A stretch of 64,000 bases of DNA from Deltaproteobacteria bacterium (lineage in GTDB: Bacteria; Desulfobacterota; Binatia; UTPRO1), in the NCBI GenBank assembly GCA_020852955.1, contig JADYZW010000016.1, positions 1 through 64,000 of the forward strand, in the 5' to 3' direction. The translations under genes and the position numbers were made by a program. The notes beneath the pieces are model-generated. The model searched no databases, was not told the DNA's origin, and worked only from the letters and a program-made list of their open reading frames with translations. Shown here in pieces: positions 1 to 9,365 of the stretch; the stretch's first letter is position 1, and each line of letters starts with the position of its first letter.

Positions 1-1259
<1,259 letters not shown>

Positions 1260-1260
1260 G

Positions 1261-2421
1261 TCAGCCTTTCCTCGTCCGCTCGATGAGGTCCACGAAGCGC
1301 CGGAACAGATAGCCCGAGTCGTGCGGCCCGGGCGAGGCCTCCGGATGATACTGCACCGAGAAGAGCGGCTCCCTGGTGTGGGCGAGGCCCTCGACGGTGC
1401 GGTCGTTCAAGTTGAGGTGCGTGAGCGTCGCCTTCCCCGCGAGCGAGTCGACGTCGACCGCGAAGCCGTGGTTCTGCGACGTGATCTCGACCGTGCCGGT
1501 GGTCGTATCCATCACGGGCTGGTTGGCGCCGTGGTGGCCGAACTTGAGCTTGTACGTGCGGCCCCCGAGCGCGAGGCCGAGGATCTGATGGCCCAGGCAG
1601 ATGCCGAAGATCGGCACCTTGCCGACGAGCGCGGCGACGTGCGCGCGCGCGTAGGGCACCGCGTCGGGATCGCCGGGGCCGTTGGAGAGGAAGACGCCGT
1701 CCGGCCGCTGCGCGAGCACCTCGGCCGCCGTCGTCGTCGCCGGCACGACGCGCACGCGGCAGCCGGCGCTCACCAGGTGGCGCAGGATGTTGTACTTGAT
1801 GCCGTAGTCGTAGGCGAGAACGAACGGCCCGTCGGCACGCGGCGCGGCGCCGGCCCCTTCGAGCTGCCAGAGCGGCTCGCTCCAGTCGTAGGCGGCCTCG
1901 CACGTGACCTCGCGGACGAGGTCGCGACCGACCAGCCCTGGCCGCGCCCGCGCCCGCGCGACGAGACGATCCGCATCGAGGTCGACGGTCGAGAGGATCG
2001 CTTCCTGCGCGCCGTGCGTCCGGAGGTGGCGAACGAGCGCGCGCGTGTCGATGCCGGTGATGCCGACGATGCCGTGCGCCTGCATGTAGGAGCCGAGGCT
2101 GCGCTCGGCGCGCCAGTTGCTCGCGGGTTCCCAGTATTCCTTCACGATGAAGCCCTTCACGAAGGGCTGTCGCGCCTCGACGTCCTCGCCGTTCACGCCG
2201 ACGTTGCCGATCTCGGGATACGTCATCGCGACCAGCTGCTCGTGGTACGACGGGTCGGTGAGGATTTCCTGGTAGCCGGTCATGGCGGTGTTGAAGACCA
2301 CCTCGCCGGCGATCTCGCCGTCGGCGCCGAAGGCGCGGCCGCGGAGCACCACCCCGTCGGCGAGCGCGAGGAGGGCCGGCCGGCCGGTCCCGTCCCGACC
2401 GCTCCGTCGTGAGCCGCTCAT
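1261..2421 (-). CDS. carA: Carbamoyl-phosphate synthase small (glutaminase) subunit
   Basis: Hydrolyses glutamine and passes ammonia to CarB. The protein is 386 residues, the usual length. The N-terminal domain has the CarA signature ([17 protein letters not shown]); the C-terminal class I amidotransferase domain has the nucleophile cysteine in [16 protein letters not shown] and the catalytic His-Glu in [14 protein letters not shown]. The ATG at 2419-2421 overlaps the pyrC stop as ATGA, which fixes the start and implies translational coupling. It sits between pyrC and carB in the pyr operon. A long upstream in-frame extension exists but is low-complexity shadow inside pyrC. Confidence 0.97.
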   Translation of the reverse strand: MSGSRRSGRDGTGRPALLALADGVVLRGRAFGADGEIAGEVVFNTAMTGYQEILTDPSYHEQLVAMTYPEIGNVGVNGEDVEARQPFVKGFIVKEYWEPASNWRAERSLGSYMQAHGIVGITGIDTRALVRHLRTHGAQEAILSTVDLDADRLVARARARPGLVGRDLVREVTCEAAYDWSEPLWQLEGAGAAPRADGPFVLAYDYGIKYNILRHLVSAGCRVRVVPATTTAAEVLAQRPDGVFLSNGPGDPDAVPYARAHVAALVGKVPIFGICLGHQILGLALGGRTYKLKFGHHGANQPVMDTTTGTVEITSQNHGFAVDVDSLAGKATLTHLNLNDRTVEGLAHTREPLFSVQYHPEASPGPHDSGYLFRRFVDLIERTRKG

Positions 2422-3716
2422 GGCGTGAACCTCCCCCCGAGATGATCGCCGACGACGCGTCCCGCGAGACAGACCGCCACCGCGCGTCCGCGCACCGCGC
2501 GCCCCGCGAACGGCGTGTTGCGGCTGCGCGACCGAAACGACGACGGGTCGATCGTCCAGCGCGCCTCCGGGTCGATCAGCGTCACGTCGGCGGCCGCGCC
2601 GGGCGCGAGCGTCCCGGCGTCGATGCCGAGCGCGCGCGCCGGACCGATCGTGAGCGCGCGGATCGCGGTCGCGACGGCGAGCACGCCCCCGTGCACCAGC
2701 TCGAGCACGAGCGGGAGCGTCGTCTCGAGGCCGACGATGCCGAAGGGCGCGGCCGCCATGCCGAGGGCTTTCTCGTCCGCGTGGTGCGGCGCGTGATCCG
2801 ACGCGATCACGTCGAGCGTGCCGTCGGCGAGGGCCGCCCGCACCGCGGCCACGTCCTCGCGGGCGCGGAGCGGCGGATTCATCTTGGCGAGCGTTCCGTG
2901 CGCCGCGACCGCCTCGGCGTCGAGCGTCACGTGGTGCGGCGTCGCCTCGGCCGTGACGCGCATGCCGGCCGCGCGCGCCGCCCGGACGATCGCGACCGCC
3001 GCCGCGGTGCTGAGGTGCGCGACGTGCAGATGCCCGCCCGTCTCGGCGGCGAGCGCGCAATCGCGCCGCACCATCTCGCTCTCGGCGGCGGACGGCATCC
3101 CGGGGAGCCCCAGGCGTTCGGAGGCCGCGCCGGCGTGCATGACGCCGCCGCACGCGAGCGTGCGGTCCTCGGCGTGCGCGATCACCGGCGCGCCCACGCC
3201 GCGACCCGCCGCGAGCGCGGCGCGCATCACGTCGGCTCGCATGATCGGCACGCCGTCGTCCGAGAACGCGACCGCTCCGGCGGCGCGGAGCGCCGCGAAA
3301 TCGGTGAGGGTCTCGCCCGCGAGGCCCCTGGTCACCGCCGCGATCGGCAGCACCCGCGCGAGCCCGGCGGCGCGCGCGCGCGCGATCATCCAGCGCGTGA
3401 TCTCGGGATCGTCGTTGACCGGATCCGTGTTGGCCATGGTCGCAACCGTCGTGAAGCCGCCCGCGACCGCCGCCGCCGCACCCGTCGCGATCGTCTCCTT
3501 GTGCTCGCCGCCCGGCTCGCGGAGGTGCACGTGCATGTCGACGAGCCCGGGCGTCACCCAGAGCCCCGCCGCATCGATCGCCGCACGCGCGCGCGGGGCG
3601 TCGTCGGGAGCGACCACGTCCACCACGCGGCCCGCATCGACGAGCACGTGGGCGACGCGATCGACGTCGCGCGCCGGGTCGAGCACGCGGCCGCCGCGGA
3701 TCACCAGATCGATCAC
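2418..3716 (-). CDS. pyrC: Dihydroorotase (type I, PyrC)
   Basis: Cyclises carbamoyl aspartate to dihydroorotate, the third pyrimidine step. The protein has 432 residues and is a metal-dependent amidohydrolase. [16 protein letters not shown] carries the HxH metal ligands, HAED and HVAHLST supply further metal histidines, and [13 protein letters not shown] carries the catalytic aspartate region. The GTG start at 3716 overlaps the stop of the upstream pyrB fusion (GTGA), and its own stop overlaps the carA start (ATGA). Coupling on both sides marks it as a core gene of the operon. The length and motifs fit an active enzyme rather than the inactive PyrC' found beside some PyrB proteins. Confidence 0.96.
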   Translation of the reverse strand: MIDLVIRGGRVLDPARDVDRVAHVLVDAGRVVDVVAPDDAPRARAAIDAAGLWVTPGLVDMHVHLREPGGEHKETIATGAAAAVAGGFTTVATMANTDPVNDDPEITRWMIARARAAGLARVLPIAAVTRGLAGETLTDFAALRAAGAVAFSDDGVPIMRADVMRAALAAGRGVGAPVIAHAEDRTLACGGVMHAGAASERLGLPGMPSAAESEMVRRDCALAAETGGHLHVAHLSTAAAVAIVRAARAAGMRVTAEATPHHVTLDAEAVAAHGTLAKMNPPLRAREDVAAVRAALADGTLDVIASDHAPHHADEKALGMAAAPFGIVGLETTLPLVLELVHGGVLAVATAIRALTIGPARALGIDAGTLAPGAAADVTLIDPEARWTIDPSSFRSRSRNTPFAGRAVRGRAVAVCLAGRVVGDHLGGRFTP

Positions 3717-5647
3717 GCCGCGGCCTTCGGATCGACGTAGGAGTAGATGACGACGCGGTCGCGGTGCTCGCGATCGAGCTCGCGCAGGCGCACGCGCACG
3801 CGCTCGTGCGGCGCGGTCGGGAGATGCTTCCCCACGTACGTCGGCTTGAGCGGCAGCTGGCGGTGTCCGCGGTCGATCAGGACGGCGAGGCGCGCCGAGA
3901 GGGGCCGTCCGGCGCGCCAGACGCACGAGAGCGCGTCCTTCGCCGTCCAGCCGCTGTTGATCACGTCGTCGACGATGACGACGTGGCGATTGGCGATCGT
4001 GACGTTCGGACCCGGGGTCGCCGGAGCGCCGGGCCAGCGCGGGACGACGTCGCCGCCGTTTTGCACGTCGAGGACCCCGAGATCGACGGCCGCGCCGCGG
4101 AGCGCGTGGATGCGCTCGGCGATGCGGTGCGCGAGGAACGCCCCCGCCATGCGGACGCCCACGATCACCAGATCCTTGAGCTCGGAGGTGTCGCGCAGGA
4201 TCGCGTCGGTCAGCTCCGCGATCGCATTCGCGATCTCCTGCGCCGTCATGATCGATTTCTGCGGACCGAGCTTGTACGACTTGTACGCGGCTTCCTCCGC
4301 TTGCTTCACCGAGTCGAAGATCACCAGCGCGTCGTCCCGCAGCCACGCGTCGAGGTAGCCGTACATCGGCTCCTCGTAGACGTGGAAGTGCTTCGACCTG
4401 CGGTTGCCGATCACCTGGATGCGCGTCTCGTGGTCGCAATAGAGACACACGAGGTGCGCGCGGCCGGCGGGCTCGCGATGGAAGCGGAAACGGCGCTCGG
4501 ACTGCACTTCTTCGCGGCGCGTGATGCAGTTGGGATTGCCGCAGCGGGGCCCGACGCGCATCGCGCCGCGCTCGGCGCGGGCCGACGGCGACCCGACGTC
4601 GCGGCCGACCCGCTCCGCGAGGACCATCTCGACGAGAGCCATCCGCACGGGCACGCCGGAGGCGGCCTGTCGGAAATAGAGCGCGCGCGGGTCGCGATCG
4701 AGCGCCGAGGAGATCTCGCCCGTCCGCGGCAGGGGATGCATCAGCACCGTGTGCCGCATCGCCGGATCCTGGAAGGTGTCCGTGTCGACGCGCAGGTACT
4801 CGACGCCGTCGTCGGTCGTGTCGTCGCGGCGCTCGCGCTGCGGGCGCGTCATGTAGAGGGCGTCGAGCGTGATCGGCTCGGCCTCCGCGAGGCGCTCCTG
4901 GAGATCGAATTCGGTGTCGGTGAACAAGGTCAGTTGGTGCGGGCGGGCCGGCGCCAGATAGAGCGCGTTCACGTCGCGGGCGAGCGCCTTCAGATCGCCC
5001 GGTCGGGCGACCGTCGGGCGGTAGCCGTACTCCTCCGCCACCTTTTGCAGCAACCAGTCGGGAAACTCCATCCCGCGGGCCGGAATGATGACGATGTTCG
5101 CCTTGAAGCGCGCGAGCGCCCGGACCAACGAATGGGCCGTCCGACCGCGCTTCAGGTCGCCGCCGATCGCGACCGTGATCCCGCGGAGCGTGCCCTTGGC
5201 GCGCTTCAAGGTGTAGAGATCGCAGAGGGTTTGCGTCGGGTGCTCGTGGCTGCCGTCGCCCGCGTTGATGATCGGAACGTCGGCGTGCTCGGCCGCGACG
5301 CGCGCCGCCCCATCCCAGAAGTGCCGCAGCACCAGGACGTCGGCGTAGCTCGAGACGACCTTGGCGGTGTCGGCGAGGGTCTCGCCCTTCGACGCCGAGG
5401 AGCTCTTCATGTCCGAGGCGCTGATGACGGCGCCGCCGAGCCGCCACATCGCCGCCTCGAACGAGAGGCGCGTCCGCGTGCTCGGCTCGTAGAAGAGCGT
5501 CGCCATGATGCGGCCGACGGCGCTCTTCGGGGCCTGGCCGGCGTCGCGCTTCTCGAGCGCGGCCTCCATCTCCTCCGCGCGCCGCAGGATGCTCTCGATC
5601 TCCTCGTCGGAGAGATCGGCGATCGCGAGGACGTGCCGCGCCCTCAT
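3713..5647 (-). CDS. pyrB: Aspartate carbamoyltransferase fused to a PyrI-type zinc domain and a PyrR-like domain
   Basis: A 644-residue three-part protein. Residues 1-345 are a complete aspartate transcarbamoylase: [12 protein letters not shown] (53-64), the mobile-loop lysine region [16 protein letters not shown] (79-94), [12 protein letters not shown] (136-147), [12 protein letters not shown] (163-174) and MHPLPR (303-308). Residues about 365-410 match the C-terminal zinc domain of PyrI, with C369-x4-C374 and C401-x2-C404; the PyrI nucleotide-binding half is absent. Residues about 468-644 resemble PyrR, with a PRPP-type loop [14 protein letters not shown] (555-568) and a PyrR-like [18 protein letters not shown] (590-607). 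The usual YRDD and TGRT motifs are changed, so this module may sense nucleotides rather than act as an enzyme. The ATG overlaps the pyrR stop (ATGA). The reading frame is intact throughout, so this is a true fusion. Confidence 0.93.
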   Translation of the reverse strand: MRARHVLAIADLSDEEIESILRRAEEMEAALEKRDAGQAPKSAVGRIMATLFYEPSTRTRLSFEAAMWRLGGAVISASDMKSSSASKGETLADTAKVVSSYADVLVLRHFWDGAARVAAEHADVPIINAGDGSHEHPTQTLCDLYTLKRAKGTLRGITVAIGGDLKRGRTAHSLVRALARFKANIVIIPARGMEFPDWLLQKVAEEYGYRPTVARPGDLKALARDVNALYLAPARPHQLTLFTDTEFDLQERLAEAEPITLDALYMTRPQRERRDDTTDDGVEYLRVDTDTFQDPAMRHTVLMHPLPRTGEISSALDRDPRALYFRQAASGVPVRMALVEMVLAERVGRDVGSPSARAERGAMRVGPRCGNPNCITRREEVQSERRFRFHREPAGRAHLVCLYCDHETRIQVIGNRRSKHFHVYEEPMYGYLDAWLRDDALVIFDSVKQAEEAAYKSYKLGPQKSIMTAQEIANAIAELTDAILRDTSELKDLVIVGVRMAGAFLAHRIAERIHALRGAAVDLGVLDVQNGGDVVPRWPGAPATPGPNVTIANRHVVIVDDVINSGWTAKDALSCVWRAGRPLSARLAVLIDRGHRQLPLKPTYVGKHLPTAPHERVRVRLRELDREHRDRVVIYSYVDPKAAA

Positions 5648-6177
5648 GCGAGCGCGACCTCGTCGCGCCCGTCGAGCTCGCGGACGCGCACGTGCACCCG
5701 GCGGGACTCGGTGGCGGGGACGTTCTGGCCGACGAAGTCGGCCCGGATCGGCACCTCGCGGTTGCCGCGGTCGACGAGCACGGCGACCTGGATCGCATGC
5801 GGGCGTCCGAGGCCGCCGAGTACGTCGAGGGCGACCCGCACCGTGCGTCCGGTCGAGAGCACGTCGTCCACCAGCACGACGACGGCGTCGTCGATCGAGA
5901 AGGCAACGTCGGTCTCCGGCCCCTCGATGCGGTCGCGCGGCTCCTCGACGTCGTCACGATAGGGCGTGATGTCGATCGCCCCGACCGGCACGCCGCGCGC
6001 CGCGAGCTCCTCGATCTTCCGCGCGATCCGATGCGCGAGCTGGACCCCGCGCGACCGCACCCCGACCAGGACGAGATGCGCAACCGCGCGATCACGTTCG
6101 AGAATCTGATGCGCGAGGCGCGCGACGGCGCGGCCTATGGCGTCGCCATCGAGCAGGATCGCGGGAGCGTCGGTCAC
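5644..6177 (-). CDS. pyrR: Pyrimidine operon attenuation protein / uracil phosphoribosyltransferase
   Basis: PyrR binds pyr leader RNA when UMP/UTP is high and causes premature termination; it also converts uracil and PRPP to UMP. The 177-residue protein has the whole family pattern: LVLVGVRSRGVQLAHRIA, DITPYRDDVEEP, the PRPP loop VVLVDDVLSTGRTVR and VLVDRGNREVPIRADFVG. GTG at 6177 is the start. It is the first gene of the pyr operon and lies directly behind a hairpin plus U-tract (6211-6244), the expected place for a PyrR-controlled attenuator. A second, diverged PyrR-like domain is fused to PyrB immediately downstream. Confidence 0.95.
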   Translation of the reverse strand: MTDAPAILLDGDAIGRAVARLAHQILERDRAVAHLVLVGVRSRGVQLAHRIARKIEELAARGVPVGAIDITPYRDDVEEPRDRIEGPETDVAFSIDDAVVVLVDDVLSTGRTVRVALDVLGGLGRPHAIQVAVLVDRGNREVPIRADFVGQNVPATESRRVHVRVRELDGRDEVALA

Positions 6178-6210
6178 TCGGCGGCCGCCCGGGGCGACGT
6201 CGCCGACACG

Positions 6211-6244
6211 AAAAAGCCCTCCCGACCGGAGCCGGGAGGGCTTT
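6211..6244 (-). terminator. Leader terminator (attenuator) of the pyr operon
   Basis: Read on the minus strand, a 12-bp stem (AAAGCCCTCCCG with its complement) and an 8-base loop are followed by five T residues, a standard factor-independent terminator. It lies between the candidate promoter (6329-6357) and pyrR, so it can only act as an attenuator. An upstream hairpin, CTGACC-CTCCGA-GGTCAG, could be part of the switch. I did not find a clean match to the Bacillus PyrR-binding-loop consensus. Confidence 0.75.
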
Positions 6245-6328
6245 CGAACGAGTAGAAACGGAACGTGGAGAGGGTCACCGGACCGACCTTTCCTGACCTC
6301 GGAGGGTCAGATTAAAAGGTACGTGGAT

Positions 6329-6357
6329 TTCGTACGCCCGACCGTGAAGCATGTCAA
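6329..6357 (-). promoter_or_regulatory. Candidate sigma-70 promoter of the pyr operon
   Basis: On the minus strand TTGACA (6357-6352) is separated by 17 bases from TACGAA (6334-6329). Transcription would start near 6322, leaving a leader of about 145 bases before pyrR, long enough to hold the attenuator. The -35 element overlaps the first possible ATG (6351) of the divergent S4-domain gene. Confidence 0.6.
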
Positions 6358-6401
6358 GCTTCGACCGCGGGCGCGGGCGTTTTCCACGGCGACCGCTCGA
6401 C

Positions 6402-6821
6402 ATGGCACCTGAGGACGGAACGCGCAAGGCCACGGCGACCCTCGCCGAGACCCGACTCGACCGCTGGCTCTGGGCGGCGCGCTTCTTCAAGACCCGCGGG
6501 CTCGCCGGGGAGGCGGTCGCCGGTGGGCTCGTCCACCTGAACGGCTCACGCGCGAAACCCGCGAAGCCGGTACGCCTCGGCCACACGGTCGAGGTCCAGC
6601 GGGGCGAGCAGGTCACGACGGTCGTCGTCCGCGGCCTCTCCGAGCGGCGTGGGCCGGCCGCCGAGGCCGTCCTCCTCTACGAGGAAACGCCGGCGAGCGT
6701 GAACGCGCGTGCGGAGCACCTGGCGCGTCGTCGAGAGGCGGCGGCCGGGCGCTTCGAGCGGCTCGGGCGACCGACCAAGCAGGACCGCCGCGAGAGCATC
6801 CGCTTCCGGCGCGGCCGCTGA
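6402..6821 (+). CDS. hslR: S4-domain RNA-binding protein, Hsp15-like ribosome rescue factor
   Basis: Hsp15 (HslR) binds 50S subunits that still carry nascent peptide-tRNA after premature dissociation and helps recycle them. The 139-residue product aligns over its full length with that family: the S4 domain starts at TRLDRWLWAARFFKTR and includes GGLVHLNGSRAKP, followed by the family-specific RRGPAAEAVLLYEET and a basic tail ending RRESIRFRRGR. An ATG at 6351 would add 17 residues but lies inside the candidate pyr -35 element. The start at 6402 gives the usual length. No clear ribosome-binding site precedes either start. Confidence 0.85.
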   Translation: MAPEDGTRKATATLAETRLDRWLWAARFFKTRGLAGEAVAGGLVHLNGSRAKPAKPVRLGHTVEVQRGEQVTTVVVRGLSERRGPAAEAVLLYEETPASVNARAEHLARRREAAAGRFERLGRPTKQDRRESIRFRRGR

Positions 6822-7360
6822 CCCCTCCGGATCTCCCGGTGCGGAAGGCTCCTCGGGGACGAACACGCCCGATCGTCACGGGCGGAGCGACGATCCCCGG
6901 GATCGACGGCGCGCCCGTCTGCGTCGCCTCCCCGCCGAGGAATGGGAGGAACTCTCCCCTGAGGTCGGCGTCCGGTACCGCCGCGGGTCCGGTCGGATCG
7001 GGCGGAAAGAGCACGCGCTTCAGCACCTGATGCGCAGGCCTGGCGCAGTGTTCAGGATCGGCGGCCGGAGGGCGCTGGCATACGGGAACGCGTCGTGCCC
7101 GCGAGCAGGCCGCGCCTCCAGACGTGCGGGCCGCGAGCAGCCGGGACGTGCGGCGCGCGCGCGGCGACCCCCTCCCTGCACCGGGTCGGCCATCATGGAC
7201 GGACGATCCACGACCCGACCAGCCGCCGTTGATGACCGACATCAACTCGGCCCGTGCCAGGTTGCAGAACCCGGCGCCCGCTCGAGGGCGGTTCGGCCCC
7301 GTCCGGGATGGAGCGCCGCGTGGCGCTCCGCACGGCCTGCTACGTACGGCTAGTCGTCGG
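6822..7360. other. 539-base stretch without a recognisable gene
   Basis: No reading frame here has a plausible start with family-like content on either strand. A minus-strand frame around 6840-7050 reads like ordinary protein (DLRGEFLPFLGGEATQTG) but has no supported start and resembles nothing I recognise; it may be a decayed gene. A perfect hairpin near 7310-7329 belongs to the 3' side of the next gene. Confidence 0.5.
7310..7329 (-). terminator. Hairpin downstream of the NnrU-like gene
   Basis: GGAGCGCC and GGCGCTCC form a perfect 8-bp stem around a 4-base loop, about 31 bases past the stop of the minus-strand NnrU-like gene. There is no U-tract, so termination is only a possibility. Confidence 0.35.
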
Positions 7361-8026
7361 CTAGGGACCGAACCAGGCGCCGTGGAACCAGCGCAGGACG
7401 AAGGTGGTCCCGAGCGCGCCCAGCACGACGGCCGGGCCGAGCTCGCGAATGCCCTGCCACGTCGTCGGGCCCGTGAACGGCAAGAACGGCGTTTCGCGAT
7501 AGAACGCCGCGAACTCCGCCGCACCCGTGGCGAGCTTGCGCTCGTCCTGGTGGCGGCAGCCGATCAAGGCGAAGAGCGGGAACCCGCCGAAGAATGCGAC
7601 GTCGGCTGCGTTGCCGTTCGGGACCAGGTGCAGGAGCCCGAAGAGCCCAAACCCCATGAAGAGCGGATGGCGGGTAATGCGCTGCGCGCCCCGCGGAGTC
7701 GGGTCGCCAGGAACGATCGACGCCGGACTCGGGCGCACGATCCCGGCCACGACGAGCACGCACGCGATCAGCATCCCGGCATAGAGCAACCACCTGAGCT
7801 CCGGACCGAGCGGAATCGACCAGAGCAGCGGTCCGGCGTGCTTGTTGGCGAAGTAGACCCAGACGAGCGGCACGAAGAAGAGGAACGCCACGATCGAGTA
7901 GAGCCCGAGGAACGGGCCCGCGCCGATGCGGGCGACCAGCCGCTCCCGGACCTGCCCGCTCGAAAGGCCCATGTGGGAGGCCGCGAACCCGATCCACAAC
8001 ACGACGATGGCGAGAGTCGCCGACAC
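7361..8026 (-). CDS. NnrU-family integral membrane protein
   Basis: The 221-residue product is mostly hydrophobic, with about five or six membrane segments, beginning at VSATLAIVVLWIGFAASHM. RITRHPLFMGFGLFGLLHL carries the conserved histidine region of the NnrU family (Pfam NnrU), which also contains zeta-carotene isomerase Z-ISO. NnrU was named for its place near denitrification genes; its biochemical role in bacteria is not firmly set, and no denitrification or carotenoid gene is nearby. The start is GTG at 8026, preceded at good spacing by a strong AGGAGG, so the longer upstream in-frame extension is rejected. It is divergent from the DTW-domain gene. Confidence 0.8.
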   Translation of the reverse strand: MSATLAIVVLWIGFAASHMGLSSGQVRERLVARIGAGPFLGLYSIVAFLFFVPLVWVYFANKHAGPLLWSIPLGPELRWLLYAGMLIACVLVVAGIVRPSPASIVPGDPTPRGAQRITRHPLFMGFGLFGLLHLVPNGNAADVAFFGGFPLFALIGCRHQDERKLATGAAEFAAFYRETPFLPFTGPTTWQGIRELGPAVVLGALGTTFVLRWFHGAWFGP

Positions 8027-8150
8027 GAGGGCCTCCTTTCGTCGCGCGGCGGCTCCGCCGCGCGATCGGCGGCGTGATATTGGCCAAGACCACGCGCTAC
8101 GGCAACCGGCGCCGCGAGCGGAACGCGCGGCGAGTCTGCTATGAGGCCCC

Positions 8151-9308
8151 GTGCTCGCGTACCGCCCCACCTGCCATCGCTGCCTCCGCCCGGCCTCGCA
8201 CTGCTATTGCGCCCATCTGACGCCGATCGCGAGCCGAACCCGCGTCGTGTTCCTCCAGCACCCCCGCGAGTACCGCATGCCGATCGGCACCGCGCGCATG
8301 ACGAACCTCGGCCTCGCGAACTCCGAGCTGCACGTCGGCGCCGACCTCGACGGCCACCCGCGGGTGCGGGCGCTCACCGACGACCCCCGCGGCGCCGCGC
8401 TGCTCTTCCCCGCCGAGGGCGCCGTCGAGCCGTGGGCGCTCCCCGGCGGACCGCCGGCGACCCTCGTCGTACTCGACGGCACGTGGATCCAGGCGCGGAA
8501 GATGCTCGCGCGGAGCCCTCGCCTGCAGCGCCTGCCGCGCGTCGCCTTCACCCCGGCGCGTCCCGGACGGTACCGCATCCGCCGCGAACCCGCCGCTCAT
8601 TGTCTCGCCACGGTCGAGGCGGTCGTCCAGGTGCTCGGCCGCCTGGAGAAGGACCCGGACCGCTTCCTGCCGCTGCTGCGCGCCTTCGAGCAGATGGTCG
8701 CGCAGCAGCTGCACGACAAGGCGACGCGCCCGAACCCCTACTTCCACGCGCCGCGACGGCGCGTGTCGGATCGGGAGCGCGTCCGCGCGATGCTCGCGAA
8801 GGATCGGGAGCGCCTGGTCCTCGTGCACGGCGAGGCGAACGCCCACGCCATGGCGGCGCGCGTGCCGGGCGACCCCGAGCTCTTGCAGCTCGTCGCCGAG
8901 CGCTACGCCACCGGCGAGCGCTACGAGGCCGTGCTGGCGCCGCGCCGCCCGCTCGCGCCGTCCGTGCCGAGCCATCTCGAACTCCCCGCCGGGGGCTTCG
9001 TCGACGGGGAAGACGCCCGCGCCGCCCTCGACCGCTTCGCGGACTTCCTCCGCGCGGGCGACCGGCTCGCGTCCTGGGGACGCTTCACCCTCGATCTTCT
9101 GGCGGCCGAGGCGTTCCCCGCTCCGAACGCGATCAACCTCCGCGATGCGGCCGCGCGCGCGCTCGCGCGGCGTCCCGGGGGTCCGGAGCAGGCGAGCGCG
9201 GACCTCGCCGGCAACGACCCGCCGCGGCGAGCATGGACCGCGGGTCGCGCTGGCCGCCGCGTCGCCGCGCTCGCGACCATCGTGGCGCGGGTCCTGCGCG
9301 AGCCGTGA
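8151..9308 (+). CDS. DTW-domain protein, TapT-like tRNA-uridine aminocarboxypropyltransferase with a C-terminal extension
   Basis: DTW enzymes such as E. coli TapT move the aminocarboxypropyl group of SAM onto a tRNA uridine (acp3U). The first ~200 residues fit: a cysteine cluster at C8, C11, C18 and C20, LQHPREYRMPIGTARM (35-50), the DxTW motif in VVLDGTWIQARKM (106-118) and HCLATVEAVVQVL. Residues 210-385 form an extra region rich in Ala, Arg and acidic residues (for example LVLVHGEANAHAMAARVP) that I do not recognise. The start is GTG at 8151. The gene is alone on this strand, divergent from the NnrU-like gene across 124 bases that must hold both promoters. Which tRNA position is modified cannot be told. 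Confidence 0.82.
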   Translation: MLAYRPTCHRCLRPASHCYCAHLTPIASRTRVVFLQHPREYRMPIGTARMTNLGLANSELHVGADLDGHPRVRALTDDPRGAALLFPAEGAVEPWALPGGPPATLVVLDGTWIQARKMLARSPRLQRLPRVAFTPARPGRYRIRREPAAHCLATVEAVVQVLGRLEKDPDRFLPLLRAFEQMVAQQLHDKATRPNPYFHAPRRRVSDRERVRAMLAKDRERLVLVHGEANAHAMAARVPGDPELLQLVAERYATGERYEAVLAPRRPLAPSVPSHLELPAGGFVDGEDARAALDRFADFLRAGDRLASWGRFTLDLLAAEAFPAPNAINLRDAAARALARRPGGPEQASADLAGNDPPRRAWTAGRAGRRVAALATIVARVLREP

Positions 9309-9365
9309 GGGGCCGCGCGCGCGTCGTCCCGGCGCCGTCGCCTGGCGCGCGGCGCCGCGCTTGCG

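Noticed and set aside
2409..5962. Long plus-strand frames across pyrC and pyrB.
   Set aside because: Low-complexity Arg/Ala/His-rich translations with no family motif, antisense to clear enzymes.
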